The notes: a model not told the origin generated them from the sequence alone. Counted from the stretch's first letter, positions 17,436 through 26,006 are shown. The stretch is DNA of 64,000 bases from Peribacillus sp. FSL H8-0477 (GCF_038002765.1 NZ_JBBODE010000001.1:2046001-2110000); one strand, 5' to 3'. Numbers and translations: made by a program.

Positions 17436-18269
17436 TCAGCCTAGCTTACCAACTTCATTGACTGCTTTATCCATGCTGCGGTCATAAGCTTGAAGCATCT
17501 TTTGATTTGCTTCAAATGAACGATACGCAGCCATCAGTTCAGTCATCGTCTGTGATTCATCTACATTCGAGCCCTCAAGGACACCTTGATTGAGTGTAAA
17601 AGAAACTTCTGCCTCATTATATGCATCCGTTAATTCGGCATCAGCAGCCCGGAATAAGCCGCCTCCTTCTTTAACAAGTGAATCAGGGTTCTCAGCAAAT
17701 GCAACGCCTAAACGGGCAACTGCTTGATTGTTCTCCGATATGGTGCCGTCTTGATTAATGGTGAAGTCATCACTATTCAGTTGGATACGCTCATTATTTT
17801 GATTCAATACGTAATTTCCTTCAGACGTGGTTAAATACCCTGTTCCATCAAGAGTAAAATTACCATTACGCGTATAACGCATTTCACCGTTGCTGTTTTC
17901 TACAACGAACATGACCGTTCCCATCTTACCGTTTGCGTCAGCAGGCATCGTTCCGTTAATCAGAGCGATATCTGTTTTCAATTCAGTTTCCTGAACATCA
18001 CCTTGTGAGAATAACGGCGTAACGTCCTGAACATACACCCCTGTACTTATTGATCCGACATTTTTACTAACCGGTAATTGTAAGGAGTTATCTGTTGGTA
18101 TATTTTTGCTTTCCATCCGCTGCAAAAGCATTTCAGGAAAAGATCGTATACTTGACTGATCTGCTTTAAACCCGGTAGTGTTTGCATTAGCCAGGTTATT
18201 TGTCAGCATTTCAGTTTGGCGCTGCTGCGCTAGCATTCCCGAAGCTGCAGTGTAGAACCCTCTTAACAT
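17436..18269 (-). CDS. flhO: Flagellar hook-basal body protein FlhO
   Basis: A 277-residue rod protein related to FlgG. MLRGFYTAASGMLAQQRQTE opens the protein and NNLANANTTGFKADQ follows at about residue 27; EGSNVDESQTMTELMAAYRSFEA near the C-terminus completes the rod signature. It is exported through the flagellar type III apparatus, so there is no signal peptide. ATG 18269 is chosen: AAAGGAG is 8 bases away, whereas the upstream in-frame GTG at 18278 abuts that site. A textbook SigD promoter lies about 100 bases upstream. Confidence 0.92.
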   Translation of the reverse strand: MLRGFYTAASGMLAQQRQTEMLTNNLANANTTGFKADQSSIRSFPEMLLQRMESKNIPTDNSLQLPVSKNVGSISTGVYVQDVTPLFSQGDVQETELKTDIALINGTMPADANGKMGTVMFVVENSNGEMRYTRNGNFTLDGTGYLTTSEGNYVLNQNNERIQLNSDDFTINQDGTISENNQAVARLGVAFAENPDSLVKEGGGLFRAADAELTDAYNEAEVSFTLNQGVLEGSNVDESQTMTELMAAYRSFEANQKMLQAYDRSMDKAVNEVGKLG

Positions 18270-18362
18270 CCTATTCACTCCTTTTTCTTAGACCAAATTT
18301 CCTCTGGTATGGAATCGTAACTTGAACACACTCTTTTCCGATTCTTTTTTTCTCTACTATAC

Positions 18363-18389
18363 ATATCGGCAGTTAGCAGATGAAGTTTA
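18363..18389 (-). promoter_or_regulatory. SigD promoter of flhO-flhP
   Basis: On the minus strand TAAA (18386-18389) and GCCGATAT (18363-18370) are separated by exactly 15 bases, an exact match to the B. subtilis SigD consensus. The start site would be near 18355, giving a leader of about 86 bases before flhO. This ties the pair to the motility regulon and separates it from mbl. Confidence 0.88.
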
Positions 18390-18497
18390 TCGAAACAAAA
18401 GAAATATGAATAGATGTTTTCTCTAAACAGGACAGACATCGTAAGGAAAGAAAGTTAATGGTAAAGGAATTATGCTGAAAGTGAATTCTAGTCAAAC

Positions 18498-18568
18498 AGG
18501 GCCCTGGATCCATCAGCGGATCCTCACCAAGGAAGGTGTTGGATGACTAATGAATCCGTAAGGACCCT
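18498..18568 (-). terminator. Long imperfect hairpin between mbl and flhO
   Basis: The ends AGGGCCCT (18498) and AGGACCCT (to 18568) pair, and the interior continues as GGATCC-rich paired segments with an inner CACC/GGTG stem around TTCCTT. On the minus strand it begins 15 bases after the mbl stop codon and is followed by GTTT. It probably ends or punctuates the mbl transcript. Confidence 0.55.
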
Positions 18569-18582
18569 TGTGCAATCGTATA

Positions 18583-19584
18583 TTATCCGAATTTATGTCT
18601 AGGCAGCTTGTCCATATTATCAAGCATAATACCTGTTCCAATTGCTACACAGTCCATTGGATTTTCTGCAACAAGTACAGGAACTTTTAATTCTTCAGCC
18701 AGCAGTAAATCAATCCCGTGCAGCAATGCTCCACCGCCTGTTAAAATGACACCGCGGTCTATAATATCTGCGGAAAGTTCAGGAGGAGTCCGTTCAAGCA
18801 CACTCTTAGCAGCTTGCACAATGACAGCTATTTGCTCACGTAGTGCTTCTTCGATTTCGACAGAGTTAATCGTGATTGTTCTAGGAAGTCCGGACACCAT
18901 GTCACGTCCGCGAATATCAATTTCTTCATTACGGGAACCTGGAAAAACAGTTGCCACTTGAATTTTGATATTCTCTGAAGTACGCTCACCGATTAACAGC
19001 TTGTATTTGCGTTTGACATAGTTCAGTATTTCATTATCAAACTTGTCTCCAGCCATTTTTATTGAAGATGAGGTAACGATATCACCCATGGAAAGTACAG
19101 CAATATCCGTTGTTCCTCCACCAATATCAACAACCATATTCCCGCTTGGCTGGAAGATGTCCATTCCAGCGCCGATTGCTGCGACTTTAGGCTCTTCTTC
19201 AAGGAATATTTTCTTACCACCGCTCTTTTCAGCAGCTTCTTTAATTGCTTTTTGCTCAACAGATGTAATATTTGTCGGGCAGCAAATTAGAATTCTTGGT
19301 TTTGATAGGAAACCCTTTACATTCAATTTATTAATGAAATGTTTTAACATTGATTCCGTTACATCAAAATCTGCAATAACTCCATCCTTCAAAGGTCGGA
19401 TAGCCACAATGTTTCCAGGTGTACGTCCTACCATTTTGCGGGCTTCTTCTCCTACCGCTAGAACACGATTTGTATTCTTATCAATCGCCACTACAGACGG
19501 TTCATTCAACACAATTCCTTTACCTTTAACATGTATCAGAACATTCGCTGTTCCAAGATCTATTCCAATATCTCTAGCAAACAT
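18583..19584 (-). CDS. mbl: Rod-shape determining protein Mbl (MreB-like actin)
   Basis: An actin-fold ATPase that assembles membrane-associated filaments and guides lateral wall synthesis. The 333-residue length and opening MFARDIGIDLGTANVLIH match Mbl. Phosphate loops are visible as DIGIDLGTAN and VVDIGGGTTDIAVLS, and the adenosine motif as ILTGGGALLHG near the end. Its position directly downstream of spoIIID and upstream of flhO-flhP is the B. subtilis order and separates it from MreB, which lies with mreCD. AAGGAGG precedes ATG 19584. An extended -10 (TGATAAAAT) lies about 50 bases upstream on the minus strand. Confidence 0.95.
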   Translation of the reverse strand: MFARDIGIDLGTANVLIHVKGKGIVLNEPSVVAIDKNTNRVLAVGEEARKMVGRTPGNIVAIRPLKDGVIADFDVTESMLKHFINKLNVKGFLSKPRILICCPTNITSVEQKAIKEAAEKSGGKKIFLEEEPKVAAIGAGMDIFQPSGNMVVDIGGGTTDIAVLSMGDIVTSSSIKMAGDKFDNEILNYVKRKYKLLIGERTSENIKIQVATVFPGSRNEEIDIRGRDMVSGLPRTITINSVEIEEALREQIAVIVQAAKSVLERTPPELSADIIDRGVILTGGGALLHGIDLLLAEELKVPVLVAENPMDCVAIGTGIMLDNMDKLPRHKFG

Positions 19585-19949
19585 TTTATAAATCCTCCTT
19601 GAATCCTCATAAAAAAACCAACTTCTGTCCTAATTAATTATTTTATCACACCGTATAGTCTAGAAGAAGTAGGAATCTAAAAAAACGGCGAAAATTGTCA
19701 TTTTTTTATATATTTTCTAGTTTGTTGGGATTGTTGTATACTCATCTATTGATGAGTCTTTCCTAAATCGTCCAATAATGTGTATGAAAAACAAAAAACC
19801 GGTGTCGGCTGTAAATTCCTAATGTAGTCTCTTTAGAGAGTAACACTTTTTTCTAAGCGTTCCCATTTAAAGATACCACATAAAAGAAATCACTTTGCCT
19901 GTTCCGGTTTTTCTTTGACATAGTTTATTCTCTTCAGTCTTTCACCGCC
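19585..19949 (-). other. spoIIID-mbl intergenic region
   Basis: The part nearest mbl holds its likely promoter (extended -10 TGATAAAAT). Further in, AAAAAACCGG near 19795 and CCGGTTTTTC near 19903 are inverted repeats about 100 bases apart; on the minus strand the distal arm is followed by a T run. This could be a terminator with a large loop after spoIIID, or a structured leader. No gene is seen. Confidence 0.4.
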
Positions 19950-20222
19950 TCACTTTACAATTTCTTCTTCTCGATCTGAACGCTTATATTTCAGCTTAGT
20001 CGCTTCCCCGCCCCGTAAATGACGAATCGATTTATGATAATCAAGAATATCTTTTACCAATGTGGCCAGCTCGGGATTAATTTCAGGCAGCCTTTCTGTC
20101 AGATCTTTATGAACCGTACTTTTCGATACCCCAAACTCTTTCGCGATAACGCGAACCGTCTTCCTTGTTTCCACGATATACTTACCAATCTTGATAGTTC
20201 TTTCTTTGATGTAATCGTGCAC
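19950..20222 (-). CDS. spoIIID: Stage III sporulation transcription factor SpoIIID
   Basis: A small DNA-binding regulator (90 residues) that activates or represses many SigE-dependent genes in the mother cell. The central segment ETRKTVRVIAKEFGVSKS forms the helix-turn-helix, and the basic tail SIRHLRGGEATKLKYKR matches the B. subtilis protein. The true start is GTG 20222 (VHDYIKERTIKIG), with GGGGAGG 9 bases upstream; the open frame continues upstream for 35 codons but lacks a ribosome-binding site and family similarity there. It lies between spoIIQ and mbl as in B. subtilis. Confidence 0.95.
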   Translation of the reverse strand: MHDYIKERTIKIGKYIVETRKTVRVIAKEFGVSKSTVHKDLTERLPEINPELATLVKDILDYHKSIRHLRGGEATKLKYKRSDREEEIVK

Positions 20223-20649
20223 ACCACTCGACCTCCCCAAATTGGATGTGAGAAGTGTGAAATGAGATTCGCTTCCGACTATAAAAACAATCGCTGCCTC
20301 AATAATTATCAATAACGTACACTTCAACTGGATTTATCAATTGTATTAAACGATTCCTCACCTCAAACACTCTCAATGTACGGGTTTGTTTCAGTTTATT
20401 AGCTTGGTTAACGATATATGCACGATTTGGGCAATAAGGACAAGGTCTTATAAAACTAAATTTATCGGTTCTATCTTTTCAAAGAGTCATTCGACATAAT
20501 TTCAACTATTTCCCGAGAAATTTGTAAACTATTAGCAAAAAAAGATACATCTCACTTATAGCCCAAATAAGGGTCACGATCCTCCTTTCTTTAGTCTATT
20601 TGAACAGTTGTTCCATTTAGACCATATTTGTGTGTAGAGTTACTGAAAC
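20223..20649 (-). other. Leader and promoter region of spoIIID
   Basis: This space separates spoIIQ from spoIIID. On the minus strand AATACAAT near 20340 resembles a SigE -10 (CATACANT), but no good -35 was found at the right distance. An AT-rich frame from about 20360 could encode a short peptide. B. subtilis has a small ORF, usd, upstream of spoIIID whose translation aids spoIIID expression; I cannot show that one exists here. Confidence 0.3.
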
Positions 20650-20688
20650 AAAAAAAAGGAACCTGTCCTAAAACCGGACAGATTCCTT
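20650..20688 (-). terminator. Terminator of spoIIQ
   Basis: On the minus strand arms 20676-20688 and 20657-20669 (AAGGAATCTGTCC and GGACAGGTTCCTT) form a 13-bp stem with one wobble pair, followed by a run of seven T. It lies about 45 bases after the spoIIQ stop codon. Confidence 0.88.
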
Positions 20689-20734
20689 CTCTCAGTTGTT
20701 GCACATGCGGGATACATGTTCGTTTTGATCTATT

Positions 20735-21577
20735 TTAATTATCTTGGTTACCAGTTGTATCTTCTTCATCTTGGTTTGTTGGTTCATCGGATTTTTCTGA
20801 ATCAGGGATATCTGTCCCTTTTTCTAATTCCGGATTTTCATCTGCGGGTACAGCACCTTTGTCACTGTCATTGCTTTCGGCTTTAGTGTCAGAAGGAATG
20901 CTTGTTGGTTGTTTATCCATAAAATCAATTGGATTAACAGCTACCCCGTCTTTGCGGATTTCAAAGTGTACATGAACGCCAGCGTCTTCATTAATTAGAC
21001 TTTGTCCAGCAACCGCAAGTTTTTCACCTTGCTTCACTTTTTCTCCAACTTTCACTTCGATATCTTGAATGGATTGATATCGAGTCACCACACCATCTTC
21101 ATGTTCCACTTCAACAAGATTTCCATTTAAGGAATCGTCTTCAACTTTTGTTACTTCACCACTGATGGAAGCAACAACGTCAAAAGCTTTGTTGTCTCTT
21201 GCAGCTACATCGATCCCTTTATTCGGCTCATATCTATTGTTGTAATAAACGAGTGCTGCTTCTTGTTCTGCTTTGTCAGCATTTTTATCATAGAAGTTTT
21301 TCTTAATGACCGTGGCTGAAGCGTCGGCTACTGGCATCTTAATAGATTCAAGTTTGCTGTTTACCTCAACGGAAGGCTGATTGAAGTCCTTAGCCGTTTC
21401 TGCCGTTTCTTTGTCTTTCCCATTTTCTGCAGTTTGATTATCGCTATTTTGATACCAAAGCACAGCAGACAAAATAATAGCGGCACTTGCAAGATAAATA
21501 GCTGGCATTGTCCAACGTTTTTTTAGTATTCGTTGGAATCTAGATTTTTGAGAAGTATTCTTTTCTTCCTCTCTCAT
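20735..21577 (-). CDS. spoIIQ: Stage II sporulation protein SpoIIQ
   Basis: A forespore membrane protein that pairs with SpoIIIAH across the intermembrane space and is needed for engulfment and SigG activity. The protein has 280 residues: a basic cytoplasmic start, one membrane helix at about 24-43, an acidic linker, an M23/LytM domain at about 125-235 and a disordered acidic tail. The LytM zinc site is incomplete: HVHFEIRKDG is kept, but the usual His of the first motif is replaced in NKGIDVAARD, as in the B. subtilis protein, which is not an active peptidase. AGAGGTG precedes ATG 21577. No clear SigF promoter was found. Confidence 0.93.
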   Translation of the reverse strand: MREEEKNTSQKSRFQRILKKRWTMPAIYLASAAIILSAVLWYQNSDNQTAENGKDKETAETAKDFNQPSVEVNSKLESIKMPVADASATVIKKNFYDKNADKAEQEAALVYYNNRYEPNKGIDVAARDNKAFDVVASISGEVTKVEDDSLNGNLVEVEHEDGVVTRYQSIQDIEVKVGEKVKQGEKLAVAGQSLINEDAGVHVHFEIRKDGVAVNPIDFMDKQPTSIPSDTKAESNDSDKGAVPADENPELEKGTDIPDSEKSDEPTNQDEEDTTGNQDN

Positions 21578-21785
21578 TTAAATCACCTCTGCAATCATTG
21601 TGAACAGATTCAAGAGATTATATACCTGCCTCATACTTTTTTTTAGATTTATTTTTTGTTTTCTTGTCTGAATTTATGCATAGAACATTTTACCAGTGGT
21701 TTTTTTATGCAAAAAGAGAAATTCCCATTTCTGCTTTTTCCTGATAAACTATTGTTAATCTGACCCTTAAAGGAAGTTTTTTAAA

Positions 21786-22223
21786 ATGAAAGCATTCTTA
21801 CGTATTGTTCTTTCGATTATTCCATTTATTTATATGGCGCTTATTTGGTATATGTCCAGCAACCCTGATGATTTAATTCTTGATTTGCCATCCTCTGCTA
21901 CAGACCGGTTCATCAAAGAAGCTCTTCATCTAATCGAATTTGCCATCCTTTATGTATTATTTGTCGTGGCTCTTGCGGCTAATCATAAGCTCACAGCCGC
22001 TGCCAGTCTAACAGCAGCGATTATTGCAGGGCTTTACGGGATTACTGATGAACTCCATCAATCCTTTGTTCCCGCGCGCTCAGCCACCCTCATAGACGCA
22101 ATAAAGGACATTGTCGGTGTATTGGCCGTTTATTTCCACATTCAATATCATTACTTTAAGCACCATAGAGGCTTTTTAACGGTTATTGAAAGAATTTTGC
22201 CTAAAAAACAGCGGGACGTATAA
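21786..22223 (+). CDS. VanZ-family membrane protein
   Basis: A 145-residue integral membrane protein with about four helices. The motif YGITDELHQSFVPAR near residue 92 and an N-terminal IWYMSSNPDD are typical of the VanZ family, whose founder gives low-level teicoplanin resistance; most chromosomal members have no assigned role. It is one of the few plus-strand genes, inserted between divergent spoIIQ and convergent spoIID. AAAGGAAG precedes ATG 21786, with an 11-base gap. Resistance to an antibiotic should not be inferred from the family name. Confidence 0.85.
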   Translation: MKAFLRIVLSIIPFIYMALIWYMSSNPDDLILDLPSSATDRFIKEALHLIEFAILYVLFVVALAANHKLTAAASLTAAIIAGLYGITDELHQSFVPARSATLIDAIKDIVGVLAVYFHIQYHYFKHHRGFLTVIERILPKKQRDV

Positions 22224-22225
22224 AG

Positions 22226-22261
22226 AAAAGACCCTCCACATACTCGCGTGGAGGGTCTTTT
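22226..22261. terminator. Bidirectional terminator between vanZ-like gene and spoIID
   Basis: Arms 22226-22239 and 22248-22261 (AAAAGACCCTCCAC and its complement) pair exactly over 14 bp with an 8-base loop, giving a T run on either strand. It ends both convergent genes. Confidence 0.92.
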
Positions 22262-22273
22262 CGATACTGATCC

Positions 22274-23308
22274 TTATTTTTTCGCCGTGACTGTATTGAG
22301 CATAGTGGCGGATGATTGGATCTTAACACCCTGATAATAGTATTGAACAATCTCTTTGTAGTTTTTGCCTTCTTCAGCCATACCGTTTGCTCCATACTGA
22401 CTCATTCCGACTCCATGGCCATAGCCTTTCGTAGATATAACAATTTGATTACCCTTACGTTCCCAGGTGAAATCCGTAGAGGATAAACCTAATTTTTCTC
22501 TAATTTGCTGCCCAGTCAGTTTTTTTCCTCCGATTTCAACGCTTGCTACCCGTTTTCCTGCTGTTCGACTCTTCACCGATCCGACTGTCTCTCCTGTTGG
22601 CAGCTTAACGCCTAGCTTGTTTTCAAAGTTAGCGAGAGGAATAACTGTTTTATGATGAAACTCTGGTGATTCTTTATCCCAAGGACTCGAGACACTTTTT
22701 AAATAGGGATACGGACTGCTCCAATAATCTTCTGAGTTCTCTGTGTAACCATTGCTTGTAGAAAAGAAGGTAGCCGTTATCGGTTTGCCATTATAGGTTA
22801 ATACTTGGCTTTCAGTTTGTTTGACTGCGTTTTTTACTTTTTTGAGGTTTCTTGAATAATTCGTTCCCCAGTTTTTCTTTAGTTCAGCTTCGTCCTTGTA
22901 TACTTGATGCAGAACAGTATCTGTTACGTCTGCTCCCTTAGGCACCCCTAATCGGTTCCCGCTGACCAGTTGATTCACAATGTATGTCCTTGCCGCTAAG
23001 GCTTGTGCCTTTAATGCCTCTAATTCAAATTTTATGGGCATCTCAGCTGAAACTACCCCTACCAAATAGGTTTCTAGTGGAATCTCTTGAATCTCTTCAA
23101 TAGAAGATCGATAGACAGCCACATCAATCTCCGGTGCTGAATCGACTTTCTTGGCTTTCTTTTCACCGTTTTTCTGTTCATTTAAATTCTCCGCTAGTTT
23201 TCCGTCTGAAGTATCTGATGAAAAGGGAAGTACAAGTACGGCTGGGATGATGATAACTACAAACGCTACTACTAAAAATAGATTGACCATCGGTTTAAAT
23301 GCTTTCAA
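22274..23308 (-). CDS. spoIID: Stage II sporulation protein SpoIID (peptidoglycan lytic transglycosylase)
   Basis: A membrane-anchored enzyme that cleaves denuded glycan strands during engulfment, acting with SpoIIM and SpoIIP. The 344-residue protein has one N-terminal helix (about 9-29), a linker, then the SpoIID catalytic domain. Glu89 in VVSAEMP corresponds to the catalytic acid, and ALAARTYIV, TFFSTSNGYTEN and GYGHGVGMSQYGA are family motifs. Translation must begin at TTG 23308: the nearby ATG at 23315 is out of frame and meets a stop after six codons. GGGAGG lies 10 bases before the TTG. A short upstream ORF and a SigE-like promoter precede it. Confidence 0.94.
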   Translation of the reverse strand: MKAFKPMVNLFLVVAFVVIIIPAVLVLPFSSDTSDGKLAENLNEQKNGEKKAKKVDSAPEIDVAVYRSSIEEIQEIPLETYLVGVVSAEMPIKFELEALKAQALAARTYIVNQLVSGNRLGVPKGADVTDTVLHQVYKDEAELKKNWGTNYSRNLKKVKNAVKQTESQVLTYNGKPITATFFSTSNGYTENSEDYWSSPYPYLKSVSSPWDKESPEFHHKTVIPLANFENKLGVKLPTGETVGSVKSRTAGKRVASVEIGGKKLTGQQIREKLGLSSTDFTWERKGNQIVISTKGYGHGVGMSQYGANGMAEEGKNYKEIVQYYYQGVKIQSSATMLNTVTAKK

Positions 23309-23323
23309 TATCCATATGCCTCC

Positions 23324-23365
23324 CTATACAACCTGTAGTGATTTACGTAGTTCTTGACCAAACAA
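23324..23365 (-). CDS. Possible 13-codon leader peptide upstream of spoIID
   Basis: TTG 23365 is preceded by AGGAGGG at 9 bases, a better site than that of spoIID itself. The frame runs 13 codons (LFGQELRKSLQVV) to a TAG that overlaps the start of the spoIID ribosome-binding site (TAGGGAGG). Translation could feed ribosomes into the poorly started spoIID gene. Too short to judge from coding statistics. Confidence 0.35.
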   Translation of the reverse strand: MFGQELRKSLQVV

Positions 23366-23426
23366 TTCGTTCTTCCCTCCTAATACAAATGGTTTCTGGC
23401 CAAGAGACGTTTTTCTATCCACTACA

Positions 23427-23455
23427 ACTATATGGGGCAGGCCGTATAAATATGT
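23427..23455 (-). promoter_or_regulatory. SigE promoter of spoIID
   Basis: On the minus strand ACATATT (23449-23455) and CATATAGT (23427-23434) are 14 bases apart. They match the SigE consensus (KMATATT and CATACANT) at 6 of 7 and 7 of 8 positions. B. subtilis spoIID is SigE-dependent. The transcript would start near 23420, with a leader of about 110 bases. Confidence 0.7.
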
Positions 23456-23465
23456 CTGTAAACAG

Positions 23466-23499
23466 AAAAGACCAGCTCACATGAGTGAGCTGGTCTTTT
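23466..23499 (-). terminator. Terminator of murAA
   Basis: Arms 23466-23480 and 23485-23499 are exact 15-bp inverted repeats around ATGA, with A and T runs at the base. It lies 19 bases after the murAA stop codon and upstream of the spoIID promoter, so the two genes are transcribed separately. Confidence 0.92.
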
Positions 23500-23517
23500 G
23501 TAAACTAGTAAATTATC

Positions 23518-24816
23518 TTATGCGTTCATATCAGCAATTGTTTTTTCTGCAGGTGATTCAACGTTTACACGTTCAATTTCTGCACCAAGAGCAGCTAATT
23601 TACCATGGAAATTAACGTATCCACGGTCAAGATGCTTCAATTCAGTCACACGCGTGATTCCATCAGCTACTAAACCATTTAGAATTAACGCAGCTGCTGC
23701 ACGAAGATCGGTAGCAGAAACTTCTGCTCCCTGAGTGTTAGATGGGCCGCTCAAAATAACAGAACGCCCTTCAATTTTCACTTCAGCGTTCATGCGGCGG
23801 AATTCTTCCACATGCATGAAACGATTTTCGAAAACAGTTTCAGTAATCATACTTGTTCCCTTAGCGCGTAATAACAGGGCCATCATTTGTGATTGCATAT
23901 CAGTTGGGAAACCTGGATGCGGCATCGTTTTAATATCAACCGCTTTTAGGTTATCTTTCCCGATGATGCGCAGACCATCTTCTTCTTCATGAATTTCTAC
24001 GCCCATTTCTTCCATTTTGGCAATTAACGAGCTTAGGTGTTCAGGGATAGCACCTTGAACAAGAACATTTCCCTTTGTTATTGCAGCTGCGACCATAAAG
24101 GTGCCGGCTTCAATACGGTCAGGAATAATCGCATGCTCTGTTCCAAATAACTGTTTAACCCCTTCAATTTTAATTGTTCCAGTTCCTGCGCCTGTTACTC
24201 TTGCACCCATTTTATTTAGGAAATTAGCAAGATCGACAATCTCAGGTTCCTTCGCAACGTTTTCAAGGACTGTTGTTCCTTCAGCAAGTGTTGCTGCCAT
24301 CATAATGTTTTCAGTAGCTCCAACGCTTGGGAAGTCAAGATACACTCTTGCACCCTTCAAACGTCCGTCTACTTCTGCATCGATAAACCCATTTCCAACT
24401 TTAACGCGGGCTCCCATTGCTTCAAAGCCCTTCAAATGCTGATCAATAGGACGTGAACCGATTGCACACCCTCCAGGTAGTGCTACACGAGCGCGGCCAT
24501 TTCTAGCCAATAAAGATCCCATTACTAGTACTGAGGCACGCATTTTACTTACATATTCAAACGGTGCTTCGTCTAATAAATCTTTAGATGCATCTACAGT
24601 AACTTGATTATTTTGAAAGGCAACCTCTGCATTAAGATTGCGCAGTACTTCATTTATTGTATATACATCGGAAAGCGTCGGCACGTCTTTAATGATACTT
24701 TTCCCGTCACTTGCTAATAATGTTGCAGCGATAACCGGCAAAACGGCGTTTTTTGCTCCCTCTACTTTAACTGTACCGCTAAGCCTTTTTCCGCCGCGGA
24801 CGATGATATTTTCCAA
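23518..24816 (-). CDS. murAA: UDP-N-acetylglucosamine 1-carboxyvinyltransferase MurA (MurAA)
   Basis: Transfers enolpyruvate from PEP to UDP-GlcNAc, the first committed step of peptidoglycan precursor synthesis. The 432-residue protein has Lys22-Asn23 in [10 protein letters not shown], catalytic Cys117 in [11 protein letters not shown] (the residue alkylated by fosfomycin), and [13 protein letters not shown] near the C-terminus. Start codon TTG 24816 follows GGAGGGG at 6 bases. Located between ywmB and spoIID, it corresponds to murAA; the second copy, murAB, ends at 63775. Confidence 0.95.
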   Translation of the reverse strand: MENIIVRGGKRLSGTVKVEGAKNAVLPVIAATLLASDGKSIIKDVPTLSDVYTINEVLRNLNAEVAFQNNQVTVDASKDLLDEAPFEYVSKMRASVLVMGSLLARNGRARVALPGGCAIGSRPIDQHLKGFEAMGARVKVGNGFIDAEVDGRLKGARVYLDFPSVGATENIMMAATLAEGTTVLENVAKEPEIVDLANFLNKMGARVTGAGTGTIKIEGVKQLFGTEHAIIPDRIEAGTFMVAAAITKGNVLVQGAIPEHLSSLIAKMEEMGVEIHEEEDGLRIIGKDNLKAVDIKTMPHPGFPTDMQSQMMALLLRAKGTSMITETVFENRFMHVEEFRRMNAEVKIEGRSVILSGPSNTQGAEVSATDLRAAAALILNGLVADGITRVTELKHLDRGYVNFHGKLAALGAEIERVNVESPAEKTIADMNA

Positions 24817-24848
24817 AAGTATTCCCCTCCGCGTCCATTTTCTCTATA

Positions 24849-25601
24849 TTAATATTCAAACGTTACGATTGGTGTGCCGACTACAAATGTAGTCTTTCCA
24901 CTCAACCCTTCTGTTCTCAAGGCAAGTTGCAAATTCATGTGATGTTTTTTTTCCAGGTATTGTTCAAACAAGTTGGTTTGTCCTGAAACTGATATGAAAT
25001 TTGGTTCCTTCATGCTTTCGATTGTTTTCCCCTTAAATACACCTAACAGCCTTGTCATCTCTGAGGTTAAAACCGTATCCATAGTATCACTGATTGTCCC
25101 TTGAATACAAGAAAAAATTAGCGGTTTTTCACGAAATATGTCATCTGTTCTTTTTTCGAATGTAGTTGTAAAAAAAGATTTGGCTTCATGATTCCAGTGA
25201 CTGCCCTTAACCTCATATATGATATACGTAACCATTTGGTTATTTTCGCGGGTAGACATCAAATTAATGCTTTCTTTGTTGTTCGTTTCAGCATTCGTAT
25301 ATGTTCCAATCGCCTTCCAACCACGGGCGTTGTTCTCTTGCTTCCAGATAAATAAAGGGAATTCAGCTTTGAGCTTTTTCACTTCACTTTCAAAACTATG
25401 CTGGTCTTTAATACTTAACGTTCTCTCCCTAGCATAGACTGACCACGACTCAATAGTGAGATTTTCTTCTTTCTCAATCAATTCAGTCATTGTAACTATG
25501 TCCGTTTTATCCTTGGCCATAATCGTACTATTCCCAAACAACATTGCTATCAAACCAAGTATCACTATGTATGAAAACATTTTTTTTATATTACTAGACA
25601 T
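24849..25601 (-). CDS. ywmB: YwmB family exported protein
   Basis: A 250-residue protein with an N-terminal hydrophobic segment (about 8-28) that is a signal peptide or anchor. The remainder is mixed alpha/beta and fits the YwmB family, which structural databases liken to a TATA-box-binding-protein fold; its role is unknown. Segments SWSVYARERTLS and KGSHWNHEAK are notable. ATG 25601 is preferred over the longer open frame because AAGGAGAGG lies just upstream. It lies 32 bases ahead of murAA, as in B. subtilis, so the two are likely in one transcript. Confidence 0.85.
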   Translation of the reverse strand: MSSNIKKMFSYIVILGLIAMLFGNSTIMAKDKTDIVTMTELIEKEENLTIESWSVYARERTLSIKDQHSFESEVKKLKAEFPLFIWKQENNARGWKAIGTYTNAETNNKESINLMSTRENNQMVTYIIYEVKGSHWNHEAKSFFTTTFEKRTDDIFREKPLIFSCIQGTISDTMDTVLTSEMTRLLGVFKGKTIESMKEPNFISVSGQTNLFEQYLEKKHHMNLQLALRTEGLSGKTTFVVGTPIVTFEY

Positions 25602-25766
25602 GTTTATTGCCCCTCTCCTTATCTCTAGTTTTTCCATAGAGTGGGAGGGCATACTTAGTACTTATCGTCAGTTACTGACAAAATTTGATACTCATGAACG
25701 TTTTTTTCTAAAATTAGACATTTACGTTACTTTCTTCACAAGCAATGAGAAAAAATAAATACGTTC

Positions 25767-26006
25767 TTAGTTGCTATACAAAAACGGTAGCTGATTTGAA
25801 AAGCCTAGGTAATCCAGAAAGAAGTTGCTGACAGTTGATCCAATGGCAATGGTTAGCAGGATATAAAGAACTCTTGCCTTCAGCACTGAATTTGATCTTA
25901 ACAATTTATCAAAATTCAAGGCTTGAAGTGCCCACCAGGTAATGGCAATGAAAAAAAGGTGTGCAGTAATTCCAATCAAGGCCTGTTGTCCCAGAACTGA
26001 AAACAT
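25767..26006 (-). CDS. ywzB: DUF1146 family membrane protein (YwzB-like)
   Basis: A 79-residue integral membrane protein with two helices, about residues 5-30 and 45-66, joined by a short polar loop (NFDKLLRSNSVLKAR). Size, topology and position upstream of ywmB-murAA match YwzB of B. subtilis (DUF1146). Function unknown. The start ATG 26006 (MFSVLGQQAL) has TAGGAGGG 5 bases upstream; the open frame extends 11 codons further but without support. It is separated from nuoN by a terminator at 26194-26225. Confidence 0.85.
   Translation of the reverse strand: MFSVLGQQALIGITAHLFFIAITWWALQALNFDKLLRSNSVLKARVLYILLTIAIGSTVSNFFLDYLGFSNQLPFLYSN

Noticed and set aside
20223..20327. 35-codon N-terminal extension of spoIIID
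   Set aside because: No ribosome-binding site upstream, and the strong GGGGAGG site lies directly before the GTG that gives the conserved SpoIIID N-terminus.
21578..21785. SigF promoter for spoIIQ
   Set aside because: spoIIQ is expected to be SigF-dependent, but no GYWTA with a GGNRANANT at 15-16 bases could be found upstream; GGTATATAAT lacks a fitting -35, so no site is annotated.
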